Part shown: one piece after another, positions 1 to 9,570 of the stretch
How the letters are laid out: every line of letters starts with the position of its first letter
Position numbering within the stretch: the stretch's first letter is position 1
NCBI GenBank assembly: GCA_013115125.1
Contig: JABANN010000461.1
Span: 1-27,687, forward strand
Origin: Perkinsus olseni
Taxonomy: Eukaryota > Perkinsozoa > Perkinsida
Length of the DNA: 27,687 nt
Direction of reading: 5' to 3'
The notes under the pieces: model-generated
What the model was told of the DNA's origin: nothing
What the model saw: the letters and a program-made list of their open reading frames with translations, nothing else
Databases searched by the model: none
Program-made: the position numbers and the translations under genes

Positions 1-314
1 GGCGAGCGACACAATAGATGCCCTGGCGGGCGAGACTCACTACTGGCTAGGTACTACCGTATGCAAGCCACAGAGGATGGGGACTACGGGGGTTACGGTC
101 AGTACTCCACTAGGTCTTTTTTCCTTTCGTTTTTCTCCTTCTTTAGATTTTCGCCCCTTCGCTTAGATTTTAACCGTCTACCGGCACGCACAACGTCAGT
201 AGCATCTTGCACTCTTGCTTCCCCTTGCTTATCCTTAACGCTCCAATCCTGACGACGAGGGTTGAGAACGACCTTCGTAGTCTGACTTAGATTATTGAAC
301 CCGAACTCATTATA
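1..314. other. Gene-free left edge with pyrimidine tracts
   Basis: No gene can be supported here. There are long pyrimidine runs at about 115-145 and 205-235, and several AG dinucleotides follow them (near 145, 163 and 289-290), so the segment may hold the 5' leader and splice acceptor of the gene that starts at 315. A short open stretch at about 53-107 reads Gly/Tyr-rich (residues like GDYGGYGQY) and could be the tail of an exon from a gene off the left edge. That is too short to call. Confidence 0.3.
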
Positions 315-2588
315 ATGATGAAGATAAGAAGCAAACTAGCAATAATGAGTCGACAACGAGAGAGGTTGGCAATATTACTAACAAGGCAATCTCATACCAT
401 CACAACAACGACAGCCTTCGATAAGGAGGGAATGCCGCCGCCCCTGTCATCATCATCATCAGCTGATGATGATGATGATATTAACGAGGATTATGGCAAG
501 GTTAAATACAAAAGAATGATGGATATAGCGTTGAGTAGGGAAGAAGTGATGATAGAAGGAGAGTTGTTGACTAGGTTAAAGAGAGAGGTAGTAGTACTCA
601 GTGTCCCTAGTGATGACGACATTATTATTATCATAACATTAGATTGCTCAGTGTATCACCACCATACCGGGATATCGATTAACTAAATTATTGTATGCAC
701 ACTGTAAAGTAGCCAATAGAAAGGGGCAACAACAGCAACAAGAAGAAGGAGAGACACTAGCAGGACATGACAATAACAGGTAAAGGTTATTATGACAGTG
801 GTGTGGCATTGGCATCGTTACTATTCAGAACGAAGACTGCCCTCAACTCTACTCCTAGCATTGGTAATGATGGTGATGATGAGCACCGACATGGAGGGGG
901 TTCTTTATTATTATGGAATAATAATGATGTACGATATTATAAGTTCATAGTAAGTGAGATAATAAGAAGATTAAAGGAGATACCAAAGCAATATTTGGTA
1001 TCATTATTAGAGGTAGTATTATTATTACCAATACTAGTACTGTCCTTCCCATCAACAGCAATACACCGTAATATACTATCAGGTCTTAGTTGATACAAAT
1101 AATAGTCGCGTGTTGCCCAGATCAAATGGAGAGGAGGAAGATGCGATAATAATCGTAATATCGTGATCATCAATACTCGAGAAATGTCCGTATTACTGCT
1201 AATGAGCTTGTTATTCCTCCCTTGTTACACCGACAAAGTATTGTCGGCGTTAGGTGTTGAAGGAAGCCATCAAAAGTATGAACTATAGACAGACCTCACA
1301 CTCATTGTATACATTAGGGAAGATATTGGCTGTAATAATAATAACATGAATTATCATATTATCAACTGATAATGACAATAATAATCAATCAGACTAATGA
1401 TAATCTCACATCAACATTGAGCAAAGAAGATATGGAACATATTAATACAGTATTGAAGAAGAAAGCATATGCTTATAATAATGCATCTAATTTGTTGTAT
1501 GCTGGTTATTGGTATGCTATGATAACAATCCCCACGAAAGGAGGAGGAGGAGGAGATAGCATCAATACATCATTGATGTCATTAGGGACATTATCGACTT
1601 GGTTAAATAGGATAATCATTCAACTTGGTATCGACGTCCGCAATGATACTACTAATATCATCATCACCAGCAGCAGCAGCAGCAGTAGTAGTAGTGGCAG
1701 GGCTCATGATGATGTTACTCTTGGTAAACGTATAACGAGAGACGCCCTAATGTTGAGGTAATATCATCAGTGTTGTTGTTGATGATAAGAGCTATCATCA
1801 TCATCATCATCATCATCAACATCATCATCATCATCCTTGTTATTTAGTTACGTTTACCATCGTATATTATTGGATAATCCACAGTACTTACAGTTGCTCT
1901 CTCATGATATTCAATCTTTTTTACAACAATTCAATCATAACAGCATGAAGAGTAAAGAAATGATGGTTAGCATCATCATCGCTCATCATCATGAAGAGGA
2001 AGAGCGTCATCATCATCATCATGAAGACAGTATTATTACCATATCTAATAGATATGCTCATGGTAATGATGATCATCGTAGCAACAGCTGCAGGAATATC
2101 ATCCTCATACGTCATCTCAGCTAATCATCCCAATGATCATCCTCTGCCCGGACAGAGCTCCTTCTTCTCCAATTTTATACTACGTAAAATGAGAGACAAT
2201 AACAACCATCGGTGCGGTGGTGGTGATGATGATGCCCAACTGTTTCATCATCTGAGGGGAATATTTGTAATGCATATCATCATCACCACACCCTCGACTA
2301 CTGCGAGGAGTGTTCTTGCCAGCAGGTTGGGCCTGTATTCATACGATTAGCAGACCCATTAAGGAAGGTTGGACTGGTATGGGAGGAGCCACATCTACTA
2401 GAGGTAGTACTAACCATACTGCTATCAACAACAACAATAACAACAGTGTCAATGATAATTATCAGGCTGGGTATCGGGAAAAAGAATGTAGATATTATGA
2501 TACACTCAATAAGAGAATACTGAAGTATTATGATTGGAAATATATAACACTACATTACAAAGAAGGTGAATATGATGATAACAACACC

Positions 2589-2646
<58 letters not shown>

Positions 2647-2842
2647 GCACTGTGATGTTCTCATCATAAGACTAGGTACTTTACCACATATAACGCCTTC
2701 TTTACTCACTCTACAATCTTCATCTTCATCCGTTGACTGTTACGATGACGATGAGGAAGTTTCCGTGGTATTGCCTCTTCTGTCATCAGTGGAAAGTTGT
2801 CGAGCACGACACCCGACAACTACTGATTCTGTTTCGACATGA
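315..2842 (+). CDS. RAP-like domain protein, ten exons
   Basis: Hand-built exons: 315-587, 643-779, 829-997, 1106-1237, 1393-1757, 1848-1965, 2156-2266, 2308-2403, 2466-2565 and 2676-2842, giving 1668 nt and 555 residues. All joins are GT-AG with matching phase; the joins at 1237/1393 and 1965/2156 are the least certain. The body is lysine- and leucine-rich with poly-Ser, poly-Gly and Asp runs and no obvious enzyme motif. Near the C-terminus, exon 9 (TLNKRILKYYDWKYITLHY) resembles the end of the RAP domain, whose family pattern is an LKRR-like strand followed by an aromatic-rich VPYYEW-like end. RAP proteins bind RNA, often in mitochondria or plastids, and are abundant in alveolates. If correct, a role in organelle RNA handling is likely, but no targeting peptide is evident. 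A tail of about 55 residues follows the domain. The stop lies only 100 bases before the next start. The coding nature is more certain than the domain call. Confidence 0.6.
2585..2646 (+). repeat. (AAC)n microsatellite in an intron
   Basis: About twenty AAC units with a few interruptions sit in intron 9 (2566-2675) of the RAP-like gene. Read straight through they would encode an Asn run that stops at once. The splice from 2565 to 2676 skips the repeat and restores a long open tail, so the repeat is best read as intronic. Confidence 0.75.
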
Positions 2843-2892
2843 TAGAAGCAAGAATGTTGTTTCAGCACCCACTGGTGTTGTATTGTTATCGC

Positions 2893-2912
2893 CCCTACCC
2901 GTATGCTTGCAG
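2893..2912 (+). promoter_or_regulatory. Probable 3' splice acceptor ahead of the channel gene
   Basis: A pyrimidine-rich stretch ends in GCAG at 2912, 30 bases before the ATG at 2943 and 70 bases after the stop of the upstream gene. A second AG at 2928-2929 is also possible. With so little intergenic space a conventional promoter is hard to fit, so a spliced-leader acceptor, or the acceptor of a 5' UTR intron, is the likely meaning. Confidence 0.4.
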
Positions 2913-2942
2913 TGTGATATTATTATCAGTATTATTATTAAT

Positions 2943-5398
2943 ATGGCAGACAACGAGACAACTGAAGATCGTAATGTTGGTAGTGATGCGGTACTTGTAT
3001 CATTGGCCATTTATGTTGGTATATTTGTCGTTGTTCTAATAATATTCACCCTGATACATAAGAATAATATGAAGTTATATAATCCACGAGAATGTATATT
3101 AGATTTGAGATCACCGTTAACATCACGTAAGATGCATCATCATCGTGCAAGATGGATAACGGATGCAATGATGTCCATAACCGATGATGATCTATATAAC
3201 TATTCTGGTCTAGATGCTGTATCATTCATTAGATTATTGAGATTAGGATATAAAGTAGCTATGATGGGAGTATTCAATTCCCTCTATTTAATACCTACAT
3301 ATAAGTATTGTGATGATAATATTACTACCAGCAACAACAGCAGCGGTAATATTGACGAACTAAGTACATGGAGTCTGGGTCATCTTATGCCCAATAGTCC
3401 TGGGTTATGGTCAGCTTTCGTAGCATCCTATATCATATTCATATGGACTATGTACCTCATATATAATGAGTTTCGATGGTATACTAATAGAAGACATCAT
3501 TATCTATCACGTAAAAGAGTCGATAACTATTCTATTTATTGCGGTGGTATACCAAAAGATATGCAATCAAATCAACAGTTGCGAAGATTCTTCAATAATA
3601 TCATCACGCCTGATGGAGTGGCTGATGTGAGAATAGGTCTCGAAATAAAGGATATCGAAGATGCTGTTGATGAAAGATATGCTATGGTATCGAAGCTTGA
3701 GCATGCCTATAATGTATTGAACTATAAAGGTGTCAGACCACAGCATAGGTTGAAGATATGTGGTAAAGAGAAGGTTGATAGTATTGATTATTACGAGGCT
3801 AAGATTAATGAATATAATACTAAAATATCAGCTGTTGTTGCTAAGGCTATTGAATATCAAGAGATGGCTCATGATGATAATCAAGAGGAGGGTGGTGGTG
3901 GTGGTATGATACTGTGTAAGAATGATGATGATGATGACAATGATGATGATAAGCAGAAGCAGAAGAAGAGTATCTTATCGGCACGTATTGTACATGGCAT
4001 ACTGGGTGGTGGTGATGATATTATTAGAGTTAGATCAGGTGCCTTCATAACATTCAATAATCTTAAATCATCGATGGCAGCTCGACAGATGGTACACTAC
4101 AAGATACCATTTGTTATGCGTACGGTTGGTGCACCAGCTACTAAAGATGTGTATTGGTCCAACGTCGGGATATCACATAGTAAACAGCAGATAGGATTAT
4201 TATTATCGATAGTCGCCACCATATGTTTATGTATATTCTGGACCATACCAGTAGCATTTGTTGCCTCTATATCAGAGGTTGATAATCTTAAAAAAGAGTT
4301 AACATTCTTAGCTGATGCATCCCAATCATGGTCAGGTTTAGATTTATTATTAAAACAGATATCTCCAATAGCATTAGCTGTTCTCAATGCATTACTATCG
4401 GTCTTCTTGATGATATTCTCCAAACAAGAAGGTCATATATCAAAAGCAACACTCGATGCATCATTATTCGCTAAGCTTGCATTATTCTTCATCATTCAAA
4501 CATTCTTCGTTAGTGCTATTGCTGGTAGTCTATTCACAAGCCTTCAACAACTAGCTGATATCCCTGCTGCTACCATCCGTGATATATTAGCGACTAACCT
4601 ACCACAACAAGCCAACTTCTTCATAGCATTTGTATTCGTACAAGTTGGTCTTGGACTGGCGTTGGAGATCATCAGATTAGTGCCATACATTATATCAGTT
4701 ATCAGATCATTCATTGGCCCTAATCTAACAGAGAAGGAGAGGAACACATCATGGTTGGGGTTGAGCCCACTCAGTGTCCCTGCTACTCTCGATCTACCTA
4801 AACTATTATCTGATGTTATGTTATTCTTTATGATATTATTCGTCTATTCAGTATTATCACCAATAGTAAGTCTGGTTATGTTATTCGCATTCTTATCAAT
4901 GAGTATTATATATACCCATCAATATGTTAGTGTATACGATCCAAGTAATGATACTGGTGGACAGATGTGGACTCGAGCTATGCGCTATGTACTCTTCTGT
5001 GTAGTCGTTGCTCAATTTACTATCATCGCGGTAATAGGCATAAAAGAGGGTAAGATAGTTGCACCTCTCATGGCACCACTATTCATAATAACCATATTAT
5101 TCTGGATTTACCTAGAGCAACAACATTTCACTGTTGCACAGTATTTACCATCACATACTGCTGCTCTCATAGATGATGTATATGATTATAATAATACTCA
5201 TACCACACCATCATCATGGAAGGGTTCTTATATGCAGGAGGCATTGAAGGTATCCCTACTGCTGCCTAGCAACATGACCGATGATGAGAAGTCACCATCT
5301 CGTAATGATGATGTTGAGGGGGGTGGTGGTGGTGGTGATGATGTTAGAAAAGATTCCAAGATATCGAAGCTATCAACTCCAAGGACTGAAGATGTCCC

Positions 5399-5402
<4 letters not shown>
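2943..5402 (+). CDS. OSCA/CSC1/TMEM63-family mechanosensitive cation channel
   Basis: Intronless, 819 residues. The family forms dimeric osmo- or mechano-gated Ca2+-permeable channels in the plasma or internal membranes. Visible layout: first membrane helix at about 16-38; the conserved WI and GLDAVSFIRLL segment at 71-100; helices at about 101-120 and 156-174; a large cytosolic domain at about 190-410 with a Gly/Asp-rich insertion (316-342) and the family-like APATKDVYWSNVG (397-409); then helices at about 417-442, 472-493, 508-530, 557-580, 621-655 and 680-725. The tail is Asp/Gly-rich. The start was set at the ATG giving MADNETTEDRN because the first helix then begins at residue 16, as in the family. 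The open frame continues upstream to 2745, but that part overlaps the last exon of the upstream gene and does not resemble the family. Length matches other members. Confidence 0.9.

Positions 5403-5448
<46 letters not shown>
5399..5448 (+). repeat. (ATG)n microsatellite at the stop codon
   Basis: About sixteen uninterrupted GAT/ATG units begin exactly at the TGA stop of the channel gene and run into its 3' UTR. A slip that changes the number of whole units leaves the reading frame and the stop unchanged. Confidence 0.95.
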
Positions 5449-5449
<1 letters not shown>

Positions 5450-5596
5450 GTTTATGCTGTAGGGGGACACAGCGATAATACTATCTCTAGATACAGCATC
5501 CATGTACTATTGCGTTAATATAGTTACTGTAATGCAACACTCCCATGCACAACAATAATACCAATCAATACTACCACATCATCATTAAGTCACTAT

Positions 5597-6282
5597 TCAA
5601 TTATGCCGTTTCCGCAACACAGGCGATGCATCATTATCATCTGCATCTTCTAATAAATGCGTAGTATCGTTTACAATAGTATCATCATCATATTGTAGTA
5701 AAGGGTGGGTATCAAACATATCACAACGTTCATATATCGATTCAGTCATAGCAGGTGGCATATAACTGAGCATGTACTCTTAGTGATGATGATGATGATG
5801 ATGATACTATCATCAATCTTACCTATTCACTGGTATGAGCCACATCAATCTATCATTACCAGCTATTTCAGTAAATGTATCAGTTAATGATGATACATGA
5901 CGTCCTCTCGTTCCTTTATACCTAGAATCAGGACAATTGTTATGAAGATGTTGATGGTTATTGTATTTACGTCTCTATTAGTGTTGTGTTCGTATCCAAA
6001 TTATCAATTTGATCTGATAGGAATTCAATACACGAGTACAATGCATATACACTTACAACACCAACAAGCACCTGATGATGATGATGATGAACATGATGAC
6101 CATGATCGACATTTGACGATGCAATGCATCCCTACCAGTAGTAACATTGGCTCAGACTCCTCCTGTACACTAACCGACGACGGTGATGATGATGATGATA
6201 TGATGGTGTTGTAGAGATATTTTAATACTACCATCCCTGCATGTAGTACATAAGTGATGCTGAAGATTACCGTCTGAGGAGT

Positions 6283-6328
<46 letters not shown>

Positions 6329-7051
6329 CTGTGCCTCGAATGATGGTCCGCAATGATGATAAACATATTGTTGTTACTTACATATGATAAGAATAATATG
6401 AATAACTTCTGATTCTTATATCCAACACAATTATTGATCCATACACAATGATGATCCATCCTAAATAATAATCATCTCTCCATAGTCATCATGTTCATGC
6501 TTTTATGACCTGTAAACACATCTTCGACATTCTCTACAATGATGGGCTCTGTAGGGCTTCCACGCTCCATCACATTTAATACATATATTATTATCAGCAG
6601 CAGCAGCAGGTGGTGTCATTGACATATCAACATACCCAGGGTCAGCCAATGATGATCTAATTATACGATCATGTTACTCAGGTCATCATCAATCACCATG
6701 ATGATGATATTATTACCGTATATGAGATAGTAATGCCATGGTCCCTGATAGTAATCTTATACATAATACTAAGGTTGTATCATAATAACATGAGTATGAT
6801 GAGTATGATGATGTATTATAGTAATAGAAGACAGCAATACCTTGGAACAGTAATATTGAACACCATACCTGAGGGTTATTCTAATATTATCATCTATACC
6901 ACAAGGTTAGCAATATTACCAATATAAGACATAATATTCCGCACACATGCTGTTGCCCCCCTATTTCTTGGTCAAAGCGCTCTGCTACCTCGTCTACTGT
7001 ATTATTATCGCCTTCCTTCAGACCATCATCAAAATACGCATTCATCGTCAT
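5597..7051 (-). CDS. DHHC-type protein S-palmitoyltransferase, eight exons
   Basis: Exons, 5' to 3' on the minus strand: 7051-6920, 6868-6717, 6656-6510, 6460-6382, 6273-6057, 6013-5971, 5921-5823 and 5765-5597. They sum to 1038 nt and 345 residues, every join GT-AG and in phase. The enzyme attaches palmitate to cysteines of membrane proteins. Seen: TM1 about 36-61; the family DPGY motif at 100-103; the Cys-rich zinc domain from 120 ([16 protein letters not shown]); the catalytic DHHC at 146-149; then NNCVG; a hydrophobic segment in exon 4-5; the TTxE-type motif (NTTLIE, 251-256); and a C-terminal WLIPV-like motif before an acidic tail. Exon 5 carries a Ser-rich insertion that makes TM4 hard to place. 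Alternative start: second ATG at 7045. A pyrimidine-rich acceptor lies 10 bases upstream of the ATG. The gene is divergent from the one at 7361. Confidence 0.9.
6282..6328. repeat. (ATG)n microsatellite in intron 4 of the DHHC gene
   Basis: About fifteen ATG units on the plus strand (CAT in the sense of the gene) fill much of the only long intron of the gene (6274-6381, 108 nt; the other introns are 43-60 nt). Expansion of the repeat accounts for the extra length. Confidence 0.9.
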
Positions 7052-7060
7052 TCCAGTCTT

Positions 7061-7085
7061 CTAGCAGCAAGGGAGAGAAAACAAA
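7061..7085 (-). promoter_or_regulatory. Pyrimidine-rich AG acceptor 10 bases before the DHHC start
   Basis: On the minus strand a run of about 20 mostly pyrimidine bases ends in CTGCTAG, with the AG at 7062-7061, followed by nine bases and the ATG at 7051. This is the form of a spliced-leader (trans-splice) acceptor. A 5' UTR cis-intron would look the same from DNA alone. Confidence 0.45.
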
Positions 7086-7141
7086 CGAGCATTATTATAG
7101 GTTGGAAACAGAGGGTCTCTCAACTGATGATGATCTACGCA

Positions 7142-7167
7142 GGTTCGATCCCAGGCGGAGTATTTTT
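7142..7167 (+). other. Pol III B-box-like motif followed by a T run
   Basis: A perfect match to the tRNA B-box (GGTTCGATCCC, 7142-7152) is followed ten bases later by TTTTT, the usual Pol III terminator, at the spacing a tRNA gene would have. However, the flanks do not form a T-arm stem and no A-box or acceptor pairing was found upstream. It may be a worn tRNA-derived SINE or chance. It lies between the divergent DHHC and surface-protein genes. Confidence 0.25.
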
Positions 7168-7324
7168 CTGCATTTCCGCGGCCTCGACGTCTCGTCTCTC
7201 GCTGATGTCCTAAGGAGACTGCGATGATATCATCACCTCTGAGGTTCTGGAGCCCTCTGAGGATTGAACTATAACATGTGTGTAGATTCAACATGATCCT
7301 ATCCTCTGTGATAACTCATAGCAT

Positions 7325-7339
7325 GCTGTCCCTCTGCAG
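7325..7339 (+). promoter_or_regulatory. Pyrimidine-rich acceptor 21 bases before the 7361 start
   Basis: The stretch ending CCCTCTGCAG at 7339 is a strong 3' splice acceptor by sequence. It leaves a 21-base leader before the ATG. Because the gene downstream is intronless, this acceptor most simply serves a trans-spliced leader. Confidence 0.45.
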
Positions 7340-7360
7340 TTGTCATTATTATCATACATC

Positions 7361-8011
7361 ATGAGCATCATCCCTTACCTCAGTCATCCCAATAACCGTA
7401 TCCTCCTTCATGTTCTACTATTGGCATTTAATGTTACTGCAGATGATAATGCTACTACTACTACTAGTGATGGTGTTAATATTACTACTACCACAACAAC
7501 CCCAACATCCCCTTCCATGATACCGTATTGTCCTGTTAATCATTGTATTGATACTTATTGGTTTACTCAGGATAATAACAATAACAGCTGCATCTACCCC
7601 CATCCACATGAATTGGGTCTATGCTGGGATGATTATTGCTCTACTAACGTGATACCCATCAATGAAACAAACTATTCTGGCAGTTATTGTAAGTCATGGC
7701 AGACTGAGGCCGGTAGGTTATGTTATGGTAATGATACTCTTACTTGTCAATGTTCTACTTTTAATATAACATCACCTATCATGGTCTACCCATTAGATAA
7801 TAGTACCACAACATCGATACCTGATGGGTATGCCCCTGGGGTTATTTGTGAGTATCCTACTACTACCACTACATCAACCACCACCCTACCTACTCCCCCT
7901 CCTTTTGATCAAGATACTCCTAATACCGCCAACTACCTTAGCCACAATGTAGGTATGATGGCTGTTCTCATCGTCGTTGGGTTGTCATATCATATATTAG
8001 ATCACCAATGA
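7361..8011 (+). CDS. Secreted or anchored Thr/Cys-rich glycoprotein
   Basis: Intronless, 216 residues. The N-terminus has a hydrophobic stretch (about residues 14-24, ILLHVLLLAF) followed by a small polar segment, consistent with a signal peptide. The mature part is rich in N-x-S/T sites (about nine), has two Thr-rich blocks (about 30-47 and 168-182) and ten cysteines between the two blocks, suggesting five disulfides in an extracellular domain. The last 20 residues are hydrophobic (MMAVLIVVGLSYHIL) and end almost at once, as in a GPI-anchor signal or a tail anchor. No family was recognised. A cell-surface or wall role is inferred. The open frame extends seven codons upstream without an ATG; the start chosen is the first ATG after a strong splice acceptor at 7338-7339. 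Confidence 0.75.
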   Translation: MSIIPYLSHPNNRILLHVLLLAFNVTADDNATTTTSDGVNITTTTTTPTSPSMIPYCPVNHCIDTYWFTQDNNNNSCIYPHPHELGLCWDDYCSTNVIPINETNYSGSYCKSWQTEAGRLCYGNDTLTCQCSTFNITSPIMVYPLDNSTTTSIPDGYAPGVICEYPTTTTTSTTTLPTPPPFDQDTPNTANYLSHNVGMMAVLIVVGLSYHILDHQ

Positions 8012-8329
8012 CCAGCTGCTGTCTTTTGGAAATATTTTTGTTGTCTACTACTCTCTTGTCTCGCTGTTGTTAGTATGATCATACTCAATGAATAGTAACA
8101 GTTACTATTATTATATTGATAACAGTAGTACCCTTCAGGTATATAAGGGCTACTATTATCATTGATCTCCTTACTCTATTATTGCTATGTTACTTCTTCT
8201 ATTGTCGTATCATCAGTGATATTCATAATTAGCATTGTAGTTTGTACTACTATCTCGTGTAGGGTTGGTATCTTCTGATCTGCTGGTATCTTCACTCGTA
8301 GCATTGTCCCTCTCCTGATTCCCTCAAAG
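8012..8329. other. Spacer between two plus-strand genes
   Basis: No coding exon was recognised. A long antisense open frame (8185-8556) runs into the next gene and is a shadow of it. The last 60 bases are pyrimidine-rich and contain two AG acceptors (8299-8300 and 8328-8329) that could feed the EF-hand gene. Confidence 0.4.
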
Positions 8330-9293
8330 ATGAAGTTTGCCGCAGGAACAGTAGACAACGAAGACAATTCTAATAAACTCAACAAGAAGAAGTCATTAGC
8401 TGGCAAGGGATTGAACGCGAGTTTACTCAAAATGGAGAAGATAAGAAGTAAATTCTCGAGCATTGTAGAATGAGTATCATATCGTAGTACATCAGGCATC
8501 ATGCAGATCTTCAAGAAATATCTATACCGTAGAAGTGTTGGTGCTGATGAGATCACTCGAGAGCAGGTCAGTAATCAGGGCTCTTAATCATTCTGCTTAC
8601 AACTTCATGCTACATTCAGGGTTTATTGGCATTAAAGGATCTCGGCTTATTGGGATTATCTTCAGCAGAAGTAGATTCAGTGTTCGCCAAAGCTGGGAAG
8701 AATGGGGGTGGAAATAATAATAATGCGCTATCCATTAAGATGTTCATGCCATTCGCGGGTATTCATATTGTATTGAATAAGGTGAGGATATTATATATAC
8801 AATCGTCATGAGCATTAGTGTAATCTCAGATGCATTGGCCGAGTGATGATGATCTTCCTGATGATCTTCATGAAATTCAAGATGTAAGATTCACCGTTAA
8901 TTGATTGGTAATAAGCATCTTGTGCATCCTCCTGATGATCAGGGTCTAATGGAAGTAGTATTAATATTCCGCCAAATAGATTCTGATGATTCGGGTGAGA
9001 TCGATACATCAGAGCTCAAGACAGCTCTGTGTAGTACCGCTGGTATGCAACATAATGATCTGGCTGATGTAACAACAACAGCAGCCGCCATGACCATCAT
9101 GATCAGGAAAACACCAATTATCAGGCACGATTCGCTGAGATGGACGTCGACGCCGATAAGACTGTATCAGTTAGTGAGTTCGTGCGGTAGGTGTTGATAA
9201 GGTTCCTGCACACTATTGTAATGTCAATCACCGCCTCAGAGCCTTCTTATTGTGGTCTGGCGCATTTGAAGATGAGGACGACGAAGACGAAGA

Positions 9294-9297
<4 letters not shown>
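8330..9297 (+). CDS. EF-hand calcium-binding protein, seven exons
   Basis: Exons 8330-8464, 8507-8566, 8620-8781, 8830-8883, 8943-9068, 9107-9186 and 9240-9297 give 675 nt and 224 residues. The first five introns are phase 0 and the last is phase 2. The N-terminus is basic (KKKSLAGKG). A worn EF-hand-like segment lies at about 85-110 with an Asn-rich loop that lacks the acidic ligands. Two real EF-hands follow: loop DSDDSGEIDTSE at 150-161 (canonical) and loop DVDADKTVSVSE at 192-203 (acidic ligands kept, Lys in place of the usual Gly). The tail is strongly acidic (EDEDDEDEE). The spacing of the two C-terminal hands fits a calmodulin-superfamily lobe. The partner is unknown. Ending the reading at the TAG at 9188 would cut the second hand's exit helix; splicing at 9187-9239 completes it. 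Confidence 0.85.

Positions 9298-9349
<52 letters not shown>
9294..9349 (+). repeat. (ATG)n microsatellite at the EF-hand stop codon
   Basis: About eighteen ATG/TGA-phase units start at the stop codon of the EF-hand gene, the same placement as after the channel gene at 5399. They lie in the 3' UTR. Confidence 0.95.
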
Positions 9350-9570
9350 AGTTATGATAATGACTAGCGTCGGTATATATCAATATATGGTTATGATCTT
9401 TGTTTTGATATTCTAACCGACTGATGTTTTTACTAATCTAATTGCCTCGATTTATCATGACAACTGAACAACCTAGGGGTTGAGTAATTAGTGGTGGTCA
9501 TCGTCACTCTTATCACATCATCAGAATTCAACCCAACCGCGTCATCCAACATCATACCTTCTCGGTAATA

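Noticed and set aside
2506-2709. Minus-strand frame with a poly-Cys run
   Set aside because: It is the complement of the (AAC)n intron repeat.
2745-2942. N-terminal extension of the channel open frame
   Set aside because: It overlaps the last exon of the upstream gene in another frame, has no likeness to the family, and the family's first helix fits a start at 2943.
8185-8556. Long minus-strand open frame
   Set aside because: It is antisense to exons 1-2 of the EF-hand gene, whose seven exons join in phase and give two good EF loops.
9187-9190. End of the EF-hand gene at the TAG at 9188-9190
   Set aside because: A GTAGGT donor at 9187 and a CCTCAG acceptor at 9239 extend the frame through the exit helix of the second EF-hand to an acidic tail.
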